A DNA stretch of 64,000 bases from Serilophus lunatus. Lineage: Eukaryota; Chordata; Aves; Passeriformes; Eurylaimidae. Positions within the stretch are counted from its first letter, which is position 1. Each line of letters starts with the position of its first letter. Location: contig VXBA01003773.1 in the NCBI GenBank assembly GCA_013399895.1, forward strand, positions 412,102 to 476,101. The letters are read 5' to 3'. A model generated the notes under the pieces. That model was not told the origin of the DNA and searched no databases. It saw only the letters and a program-made list of their open reading frames with translations. Positions 56,851 through 64,000 of the stretch are shown in pieces. The translations under genes were made by a program, and so were the position numbers.

Positions 56851-56914
56851 CTAATTTCATGCTCCTGGGAAGGAAGTGCTGCAGCCCCTGGGCTGCAGCT
56901 CAAATGGCCTTTTG

Positions 56915-56920
56915 ATTAAA
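56915..56920 (+). terminator. possible proximal HECTD4 poly(A) signal ATTAAA
   Basis: Common variant hexamer followed by T-rich sequence. It would give a 3' UTR about 0.7 kb shorter. Confidence 0.4.
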
Positions 56921-57589
56921 GCTTTTCTAATCATCCTTAATTCCTCGTGCTTTAAATGAACTCGACATTGTCTGTACTAGGCTTGTTTGTCAAAGCAAAG
57001 ATTGGTTTGTGATGATTACTATTATTTTTTTTAATATATATTCATTCAGAATGTAAAATTATACTAAACATGGAAAAACTCTGGAGCTGGGTATTAGTTC
57101 TAGCTTGGTGTGTGTCCATCTCGGTTCCGTACACGGCATTAACCTGTAAGTGCTCTTGGCCATCGAGTGTACACCTGCATAAAGGAGATTCTTAACATCC
57201 CTCTGCACTTCTCGTGTCCTTCTTTGGGGCTGGAAGGAGGAAAAGCTGCTGCTGGAGCCACCTCAGGCACAGGAGTAGGAGGGTGAGAAAGGAAACTGCA
57301 GGTTCTCTCCTTAAATCCCACTTTTATGGGTGGTTTCTATTTCCTTGGAACAAAATGTAAGGATTTTGTACCAAAGGGAAGTGAGCACAGCCACTGCTGA
57401 GCTTTCTCCTGGAGACACTGGGATGTTCCTCATCCACAGGCTCAGTAATTGGTTATTTGTCATACTAACGATTTCTGACCCTGGGCATCTCATTATCCAT
57501 CCCAACCCTCAGCTCCCATTCCCTGATCTTCCCAGGGAACACAGGCTTGGATGCCACCTGTTCTTAAATACCTTTATTCTACTTGTATA

Positions 57590-57595
57590 AATAAA
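57590..57595 (+). terminator. HECTD4 poly(A) signal AATAAA
   Basis: Canonical hexamer followed within 10-40 bases by GT/T-rich sequence (TTTGGTGGG, TGTCTTTATTTT), as expected for the main HECTD4 3' end. Confidence 0.7.
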
Positions 57596-57612
57596 CACCT
57601 TTGGTGGGAGCA

Positions 57613-57925
57613 CCTGTAAAATGTCTTTATTTTAGGAGGAAGAACCCTCTGGCCCTCGTTAATCTTTGGCTGCAGGATGGAGATGAGCCCTTGGAAACCA
57701 TCCTGTCCAAAGGGTGAGTGGCTAATTAGCCCTGCTAATGCCATCTGCTGCACCCCCTAATTGTGCTCCAGCTCTTCCAGTACCACTTCCCAAAGCTCCA
57801 GGGATGGCAAGAGCAAAGGACACAGCCCCAGGGCAGGTGACAATGGAACAGGGCCTGGCACAAGGGGCAGGTGGGAGAGGCCCTCAGAGGGGGTTCCTGG
57901 AATAGATTTTTACTGCACAACATTT
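57613..57925. other. HECTD4-TRAFD1 intergenic gap
   Basis: About 300 bases between the two convergent 3' ends. I see no gene or repeat here beyond the - strand AATAAA at 57626-57631. Confidence 0.6.
57626..57631 (-). terminator. possible distal TRAFD1 poly(A) signal AATAAA
   Basis: TTTATT on the + strand reads AATAAA on the - strand. Use of this site would make the TRAFD1 end meet the HECTD4 end. Confidence 0.35.
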
Positions 57926-59007
57926 TGGAACACCATCAGAAAAACTTTATTCCAAAGAATTAAAAAGCCAGGGAAAATGCAGCAAGAAGTGAGCACTGAC
58001 CCTCGGGCCTGCTCCCTGTGGGGCAGGGCCAGGGCTCCAACTGCTCCCTGAGGGGTGTCAGGACACGGCCTGGGAGCTCAGCCTGGCACAAATCCTGTCC
58101 CAGGGCACAGACCCCACGTGGGCCCGAGGCAGGACTCCATTTGCTGCCCTGGGGGGGCGAGCTCGAGGCCATCAGAGACCTAAAAAGCTCTCACATTAAA
58201 AATATAGTACTTAGAAAACTATCACTGCCTAAAAATTGAAATTCAAAGTAGGAATTAATTTGTGTTTGGACCAAGGCGGGGGAAAGAGCACAGGAACAGG
58301 GCCAAGAGCTCCATGTTTTCCATAAGTTTGGGCTCATTCCTCTGGGGATCCAGCAGCTGGGCTCTGGGCTTTTGCCTTAAGGGGGAAAAAAAAAGAAAAA
58401 TCCTGTTTTCAAATATTACTTGATAAGAAGAAATTGCTAAAAAGCTCCCTGAAGCAGGAGGACTGTAAACTCCTTGTCCTGGAAAAACCATCCCATGGGG
58501 TAAGAGCCAGGCCCTGTCCTGCTTTCCCTGCCCCTCTGCCTCCCAGGAGGAGCACCTGGGGAGCTCTGGAGCAGCACCAGGAGCCTCAGGGAATGGGGAT
58601 TTCCTGGGGGAGTCTCCAGCCCCTCCTGCAGCCTCACCTTGGAGTTCCTGCGCTGGACACGCCTGTCCTGCAGCCCCAAGCTCCTTCCTGCCGTGCTGGG
58701 GCTGTGGGGGAGAAACAGGGACACCTTCAGAGCAGGAATTCCCCCATTCCAGAGCTCCTGCTGCTGGATAAACACGGGGCAGCACAGCAGGGCCAGGGAG
58801 AGGATCTTGTGCTTCCCCTGAGCCCTGACAGGTATTTCTGTAACAGAAGCAGCTCCTGTGCTCAGGTGAGAGCACAGCCAAGTAAACCAGGTGTTATTCC
58901 ATAGTTTATCCCAGTTTGTCCATGTGATTTTGAGGTAAACTAAATTTGCAGTTTGAAACTTACATAAGCACCAGCCAAATTCAATTGGAAAGCCTTTAAA
59001 AAGCCTT
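57926..59007 (-). other. TRAFD1: probable TRAFD1 3' UTR
   Basis: Lies between the last TRAFD1 stop codon I can place (59008-59010) and the AATAAA at 57946-57951. An open frame of about 200 codons on the - strand (58255-58881) is GC-rich and has no recognisable similarity, so I treat it as chance. It would be coding only if TRAFD1 has a further exon here. Confidence 0.5.
57946..57951 (-). terminator. TRAFD1 poly(A) signal AATAAA (preferred)
   Basis: On the - strand the hexamer is followed by GTTTTTCTGATGGTGTT, a good GU-rich downstream element. It gives a TRAFD1 3' UTR of roughly 1.1 kb. Confidence 0.6.
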
Positions 59008-59499
59008 TCAGCCCCAAGAAATTGGAGGGGATGCAGCTGTGCAGCACAAGGAAAGGCAAAGGTGGTACCTTGGCTGGGCTGGAGAAGTCCTGGAGAAGTT
59101 GGAGGGGAAGATTTCTCCAGGGAGGTGTTGAGCATGTCTCACTCGGGGCGTTGTCCCCCCTGCAGCTTCTCCTGCCTCTCTGTCCTTGGCTCTGCTCTCA
59201 CTTCCATTCCCCTTCCTGGGCTTCCCCCGGGCGTTGGGAGCATCACCAGCTCTCTGGGAACAGGACACCGGTGTATTCCTGGGATTGTTGGTCCCTCGGG
59301 AAGGGCAGCCCAGCCCCGTGTGCCGAGGAGGAACATCTCCTGCCAGGACAGGACATGGAGCTGAAGAGGAGCAGCAAAGACGAGAACTGGCCCCTCCCCT
59401 TCCATCCCCGGGCTGTGCCGTGCCCACACCTCGGTGGCTGCTCCGGGGCTCTGGCGATTCCCGGCGCTCCTCCCGGGCCGGGCGCAGGTCACACTGGTG
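59008..59499 (-). CDS. TRAFD1: TRAFD1 exon F, C-terminal tail (structure uncertain)
   Basis: Starts HQCDLRPAREERRESPEPRS after CTGCTGCAG, completing finger 2. The tail GDAPNARGKPRKGNG resembles the basic mammalian C-terminus (RTAKAKPSKQQGAG). The frame stays open to TGA at 59008-59010. A 90-base segment (59340-59429) has intron-like borders and is a multiple of three. The last 40 or so codons look non-coding, so splicing out before the stop (for example at AAG|GTACCA near 59070) is possible. Confidence 0.6.
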   Translation of the reverse strand, partial: HQCDLRPAREERRESPEPRSSHRGVGTAQPGDGRGGASSRLCCSSSAPCPVLAGDVPPRHTGLGCPSRGTNNPRNTPVSCSQRAGDAPNARGKPRKGNGSESRAKDREAGEAAGGTTPRVRHAQHLPGEIFPSNFSRTSPAQPRYHLCLSLCCTAASPPISWG

Positions 59500-62400
59500 C
59501 TGCAGCAGAACACACAGAGCACTGCTCAAATCCCACCTCAGCAGCTATTCCTGCCAAAACACCCCTTGGGAACGGTGAGGGGGAGGAGGGAATTGGTGTC
59601 GTGGAATCCCAGGAGGGTTTGGGGTGGAAAAGGGACCTTAAAGCTCTTCCAGTTCCATCCCCCGGCCATGGACAGGGCTGGGAGTGACCTGGGACAGTGG
59701 GAGGTGTCCCTGGCCAAGGCAGGGGGTGGGATGGGATGGGCTTTGAGGTCCCTCCAACCCAAACCATTTCAGGGTTCCATAACAACCTGTGAAATTTTAT
59801 CAGGTCTCATTTCTATTAATACTGATTTTGCTGTTCCCGAGGAAAGGCCCAGGATAACCTCCCAGACTAGGGACTACGAAGAGCCACGAAACAGAGAATG
59901 AGCAAGCTCAGCATTTTCTCATCTTGTAACAGCAGCAGATTCCAGAGGACTCTTCCCTGTGCACTCCACTCTCAGATCTGTTCTCGACTTCCTCTCCCAC
60001 CCACAGTTTCAGCCCTGTGCTCCTCTCCCCCCTCACTGAGTCACATCCAGGTTTCCACATCACTTTCTGTGCAAGTCAAACGTCTCAGTTGTGCAATTTC
60101 AGGCCCTTTTGTTTAGCTTTTGTTACAAGAGCTTTAAAATAATCTGGTATTTTTCAGCAAGAGCTTCAGCCTGGCACCACCCTCCAGCTGCACCCCAGGG
60201 AGTTGTTTAGGAAGCTCTGACACAAGGGACAGTTCTTTGAATTCCTGAAATGTGTCCCAAGAGCTCTCAGGACTCAGCACATCCTGGAACTGGATGTGAC
60301 ACCACAGATCCCACCTTGCCCAGTACCTGATGAAGGAAGAGAATCTCCTCTTCCAGTTGGATGCCACAGAATTCACATGGAATCATGATGTCTCCTTCTG
60401 CCTGGACAGCTTGGGGCTGAGATGAAGGGAGAGTCTTCCAGCTGTTGGATCCAAGAGCATCCAGATCCCCGTATTCCCAAGGATTTAGAGAGGAGCTTCT
60501 CTTACTGAACGAGGCAAAGGCACTTGCTGGGTTACACCCTGTCTGCAACACAAACAACAGGGAAAAATCACCCTTGCTGCTGAGTCAGGGGGACTCCAAA
60601 CACCACTTTTCCTTGGCAAAGTTCTTCCAGTGTCACTGTGTCAAACACACCCTTCCCAGTGACAGGAACAGGGAAGTGTTTACTGCAAACCCCAGGGCAG
60701 GAGGGAGTCCCAAACCTGGTGAAGGATCAGCTCCTCAGCAGGGCAGAGCTCCTCACAGAACTCACAGGGCAACATGGTGATCTCCTGGTCTGCAAAGGAA
60801 AGGTTGTATCCTCTGTCCTGTGCAGTCTGGAAAGACTTCTCCTCGGAATTCCTGGGCCCCAGGCTCTGGTCTGTGCCAGGGACCAGAGCAAACACTGAGG
60901 AGAAGCTCCTCCAGTCCCACTCACTGACCTTCCCAGAGCAGGAACAGTGTTTTGGGGTCAGAGATCCATCAAATGGTCTTTTCCTGCCTCCACTGATCCC
61001 TTCAGTGCCACTTCTCCTCTTGGAACAAGCTGCTCTCCAGGCATCCCCCAGATCCTCCTTCCCACCCTGTTTAACTGCCACAAGAATGTTGTTCCCTCCC
61101 TGGTTGTTGGGCTCCCACCACAGCTTTTGTTTATCCTTCCCTTGCTTTGCTTTAGGAGGAATCCAAAGAGACTAATTTTGGCATTTTAAAACACCTGGAT
61201 AATCTTTACCCTTCCCAATCCTATCTTCCCTTCTCCCTTCCCTCAAATTTAAGGGAACCCCCCCACCACAACACTTCTACTTACTTTTCCTGTGGTTTGA
61301 GGGGCTAAAAGACCCTGGAGAGTCACAGCAGAAGGTGTTTTCCTGCTGTGTCTCACTGAGATGAGCAGATGGCCTGGACTCTTTGGTGTGGTCATATTCC
61401 CAAAAGTCCCTGGGAATTCCAGCTGCAGTACTGTGGTGGGAATTATTCTCAGTCTGCAGGCTCAGAGCCAACACATAGTCTAACTCAGCATTCCACTCTT
61501 CAGGAAGGGAGAAATGAGGGATTTCACTTCTGTCCAGCTCTTCCAGCTCACCCCCTTCAAAAGAGAAATATTTGAAATTTGAGAGAACATTGAACCTGCC
61601 ACCAGCACTTCCCTCTGGAACAGGACACTCCTGGAACTCAGCATTTCCAAGGACACCTGTCCCAAATTCAGGAGATGAATGAGAACAAACATCTTGGGTT
61701 TGTTTGTACCAAGCAAAAAAAAAAATAAAAAGGAGAAAAATAAGGAAGTTGTAACTCTTCCTCCAAAAGCTTGAACTGAGGCTTTCTGGGAGCTTTGGAG
61801 TCACTGAGGAACCTCCTGTGACTGCACTGAATGAGTTATTAACACCCTGCAGCCTCACCCCTCTTACAAGGCTGAATCACTCCAACTTTGTTTCTGCAGT
61901 AAATTGATAACAAATTCTTTTTGATGATATTCCAGCAGTAGGAATTACACTAGTACAGAAGAAACCCATGAAATTCCACAGTTACAAATTTTTCATGGCC
62001 TTTAAATTCCTTTTCTAGTAGGAAAAGCTGCACTGGAAGGAAAAGCAGGGATCCAGGAGCACAGACTGGGGTTCGGGATCCTGCAGTGGTCCACCCTGAG
62101 TGCCCCAGGATCCCTGAGTGCAGGGGAGGATCAGAGGGACATTACTAGGAATGTTACTGGGATGTTACTGGAAATGCACAGGATAGGAACTCACATCTCA
62201 GCTGCAACCTGGAGCTGCTTAAACACACATGGACAACATTCCAGTGAGCAAACGACTCCAGGTTCATTTTTAAACCAGGAATTTTGACACCAATGACCAG
62301 GCAGAGACACTGGGCTTGGAGCTCAGCACTGCAGTTGAACAGGATTACACCTTCCCAGCTCCACTCCAGGGCCTCTGCAGTGTTCAGTACTCACACAATT

Positions 62401-64000
62401 CCATAGAAATTCTGAAGTTTATTTCCAGAAATTACTGAAAAGTCTGTTTCAGCAAAGACGATTTAGATGATGGGCTGGTGTTGGTTGGGTTGTTAAGTTG
62501 GGTAAAAGGTTGGACTTGATCTCTACAGTCTTTTCCAACCTTGTTAATTCTGTGTGTGTAAAGTATTTTTTCCCAGAAAGCAATCCCAAGGAATTCCACA
62601 CGGATCAGCTGCCCGAGTGCCAAAGCAGCAGCCAGTTCTTCCTCCTTTTCCCCTCACTTTGATCCCTCTGAGCTGCTCCTGCTCCTGTTTTCCCCCCCTT
62701 CAGGCACCTGCTCCGGGTGATTTCCTGGCTCCTCCCTCCTCCTCCCGGGCTCCCGGCGCCGTCTCCTCTCTCCCGCAGATCCCGGGGTGTTCCCTCAGGT
62801 CCCTCCGCAGGACGTTGCGGCCGCAGCCCGGGCAGGGCTCGGTCCTGGCCCCGCAGAACAGCTCGTGCTCCTCCAGTTTGTTGAAGGGCAGCTGGATGTC
62901 ACAGAACTGGCACAGGACGGGGCGCAGGGGACATGCCGAGGCCTGGAAAACACACAGGGATCGCTCTTCCCCCCGGGCACAGCGGGAGGGAGGGGTTGGG
63001 GAGGCTTCTGTTTGTGGAGACAGACTGGAGCTCTCTAGCCACTCAAACAGGGGATTAAATCTGTAACTCCTGTTCAGGTCTGGGTTTGGAAGTTGGCTTT
63101 GAGATACTGACCTGAAATCCAAGGGCATTTCACCGAGTGAGGCTAAAAACCACCCCGGGGGGTGTTCTGTAGGGAACAGACTTACACCCCATTTGCTACC
63201 CAAGAACTGCTTGTAAATGTTCTTCACCCCACAATGAACCACAGGGAAGCTGCTCTTCAAAAAAGAGGGTAAAGCCAGATCAAATCCATGTTTAACGCCT
63301 CCAAAAGGGGTTAAAAATAAATAAAACACACATAACAACTGCAGATGTTGCAATTATAAAACACCATTATTTGCTTTACAAAGCTAAAAGCACCCCACAC
63401 CAAGGGGCAGGATAAGCTACTGCCAGGGGTCAGGACTGGATAGATTTTCAAGGGAAATCCTTCTTCCCTCAGCAATGAGCAGGCTGAGGTGGCACTTGCA
63501 GAGCTGTGGCAGCAGCCAAGTGGATTCAGAACTCAGAAAATCCCACTGTGTCCCATTTTAGTTTGTTTTACAGGCTATTTTTAAAGCCCCTTTGGATATA
63601 ACAAGTTATTAAAACCCACATATAATAAGGAGTTACTAAAACCCAGTGACTGCAGCAGAGGGAGAAACTTGAAATGGGAAAGGAACGACAGAAAATCAAG
63701 TTAATCATGTTTTGAAACAGCAATTTTTCATCTGAATCATTAATAAAGGCAAAAAATTACCAATTATCACAGAGATCTTGATATGAAGACCTTGAGTGGC
63801 TCCAGCACTATAAGGGATTTTCCAGCCCCCTTCTCCCAGAGGGTGTGACTTTAGGAAGCACCAAAGACTGGACAAACCACAGGCTGGAATTCTGGCTCTG
63901 GAACCAGTGGAAGCAGCCCCTGAATAATCTCAAATCCACCCACCTCGTGCTCCTTCAGGAGGCTGTTTTCAATCTTCATCCTGCACTTGCAGGTCACCTG
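59008..64000 (-). CDS. TRAFD1: TRAFD1 (FLN29), zinc-finger regulator of innate immunity (5' partial)
   Basis: TRAFD1 is an interferon- and LPS-inducible cytoplasmic protein that restrains Toll-like and RIG-I-like receptor signalling. Exons on the - strand: 63944-64000, 62708-62942, 61285-61692, 60716-60789, 60327-60542 and 59008-59499. Their phases (0, 1, 1, 0, 0) agree and give 493 residues plus stop. Roughly 60 N-terminal residues lie beyond the right edge, if the human length of about 580 is a guide. Visible modules: the end of the TRAF-type fingers (CKC, CQFC, CPGCGRNV), an LALSLQ motif with DFW, and two CEFC fingers. The finger exons are clear orthologues. The region between the fingers and the LALSLQ motif, and the C-terminal tail, have diverged from what I recall of the mammalian protein, so splice choices there are uncertain. 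Confidence 0.9.
59500..60326 (-). other. TRAFD1 intron E-F
   Basis: 827 bases holding two CR1 pieces in opposite orientation (59600-59785). Nothing else recognised. Confidence 0.7.
59600..59785. repeat. two opposed CR1 fragments (palindrome)
   Basis: GGTGGAAAAGGGACCTTAAA near 59618-59637 is a - strand CR1 end. GGGAGGTGTCCCTGGCCAAG and TCCAACCCAAACCATTTCAG, about 59699-59770, form a + strand end. Confidence 0.8.
60327..60542 (-). CDS. TRAFD1: TRAFD1 exon E (CEFC finger 2)
   Basis: Starts TGCNPASAFASFSKRSSSLN and ends GDIMIPCEFCGIQLEEEILF then LHQ. It completes the first CEFC finger and opens the second, whose last Cys (HQCDLRP) is in exon F. Phase 0 on both sides, 216 bp. Confidence 0.9.
60716..60789 (-). 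CDS. TRAFD1: TRAFD1 exon D (CEFC finger 1)
   Basis: A 74-bp exon encoding QEITMLPCEFCEELCPAEEL then ILHQ. It carries the first two Cys and the His of a zinc finger whose last Cys (TGCNP) is in exon E. Acceptor CCTTTGCAG, donor CAG|GTTTGG. Confidence 0.9.
61285..61692 (-). CDS. TRAFD1: TRAFD1 exon C
   Basis: Encodes VCSHSSPEFGTGVLGNAEFQ onward, with LDYVLALSLQTENN and PRDFWEYDHTKES, the counterpart of the mammalian LDFMLALSLQ and DFW segment. Acceptor at 61693-61694 after a T-rich tract; another in-phase acceptor (start 61656) exists 36 bases further in. Donor AAAA|GTAAGT, phase 1. Confidence 0.8.
61693..62707 (-). other. TRAFD1 intron B-C
   Basis: About 1 kb with a CR1 fragment at 62458-62556. 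Mammalian TRAFD1 encodes a WGQDGIWIASQLL-type segment at this place in the protein; I could not find it on the - strand here. Confidence 0.6.
62458..62556 (+). repeat. CR1 fragment
   Basis: GATGATGGGCTGGTGTTGGT, then GGTTGGACTTGATCTCTACA and CCAACCTTGTTAATTCTGTG. Confidence 0.75.
62708..62942 (-). CDS. TRAFD1: TRAFD1 exon B (TRAF-type finger)
   Basis: Starts ASACPLRPVLCQFCDIQLPF after TTTTCCAG. It then has the paired CGARTEPCPGCGRNVLRRDL and HPGICGREE, with the Cys/His pattern intact. The end, rich in Glu, Gly and Ala, is unlike mammals. Donor CAG|GTGCCT, phase 1. A stop follows the donor immediately, so it cannot extend. Confidence 0.88.
62943..63943 (-). other. TRAFD1 intron A-B
   Basis: About 1 kb. 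I see no gene, repeat or unusual structure in it. Confidence 0.6.
63944..64000 (-). CDS. TRAFD1: TRAFD1 exon A (cut by window edge)
   Basis: Encodes QVTCKCRMKIENSLLKEHE, matching the mammalian CQVTCKCNKKLEKRLLKKHE. On the - strand the donor is GAG|GTGGGT, phase 0. The exon continues past 64000. Confidence 0.9.

Larger units (their letters stand above)
54726..57612 (+). other. HECTD4: HECTD4 3' UTR
   Basis: Non-coding continuation of the last exon, about 2.9 kb to a cleavage site I place shortly after the AATAAA at 57590-57595. It holds an 18-bp perfect inverted repeat (55107-55124 and 55574-55591), an 18-T run (56833-56850), and AU-rich stretches around 56018-56043 and 57016-57065. Earlier possible signals are AGTAAA at 54951-54956, with a GT-rich tract just after it, and ATTAAA at 56915-56920. 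The exact 3' end is inference. Confidence 0.75.

Noticed and set aside
58255..58881. Open - strand frame of about 208 codons between TRAFD1 and its poly(A) signal
   Set aside because: GC-rich, Pro/Gly/Ala composition and no similarity I recognise; more likely 3' UTR. A further TRAFD1 exon cannot be fully excluded.
1..64000. Bacterial-type features, CRISPR arrays, tRNA or rRNA genes, retroviral genes
   Set aside because: I looked for them and saw none; the CR1 pieces are truncated 3' ends without coding capacity.

Overview
This is vertebrate nuclear DNA, almost certainly from a bird. Coding sequence is broken into many short exons with GT-AG borders. The interspersed repeats are mostly short 3' pieces of CR1 LINEs, recognisable by tails such as TTCCAACCCAAACCATTCTG, which is typical of avian genomes. 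I see no bacterial, viral or phage genes, no CRISPR array and no RNA gene. The species cannot be determined from the window.

Positions 32 to about 57,612 on the + strand hold nearly all of HECTD4, a giant HECT-type E3 ubiquitin ligase. I traced 75 coding exons whose phases all agree. They sum to 13,089 coding bases: 4,362 residues plus a stop codon at 54723-54725. The first exon in view starts at a splice acceptor, so the initiator and a short N-terminal part lie upstream. From N to C the protein shows an N-terminal region that may be beta-propeller-like (exons 2-11), a beta-sandwich (CUB-like) segment (exons 20-22), long helical regions, a SPRY/B30.2-like domain (exons 46-49), a very large exon with a Ser-rich disordered linker (exon 60), and the C-terminal HECT domain (exons 70-75) with catalytic Cys codon 54624-54626. 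A 3' UTR of about 2.9 kb ends at an AATAAA signal at 57590-57595.

Positions 59,008 to 64,000 on the - strand hold the 3' two thirds of TRAFD1 (FLN29), a zinc-finger protein that damps innate immune signalling. Six coding exons can be joined in frame, with the 5' part beyond the right edge. The two genes are tail to tail and their poly(A) signals lie only tens to hundreds of bases apart. HECTD4 and TRAFD1 are also convergent neighbours in mammals, so the synteny supports both names.

No undescribed gene system is visible. The observations worth a second look concern RNA processing and local sequence history: a GC-AG intron, several tandem or in-frame alternative splice sites, an 18-bp perfect inverted repeat in the HECTD4 3' UTR, closely spaced opposing poly(A) signals, a CR1 palindrome and an in-frame 90-nt putative intron in TRAFD1, an old MIR-like SINE, and several local tandem or direct duplications.
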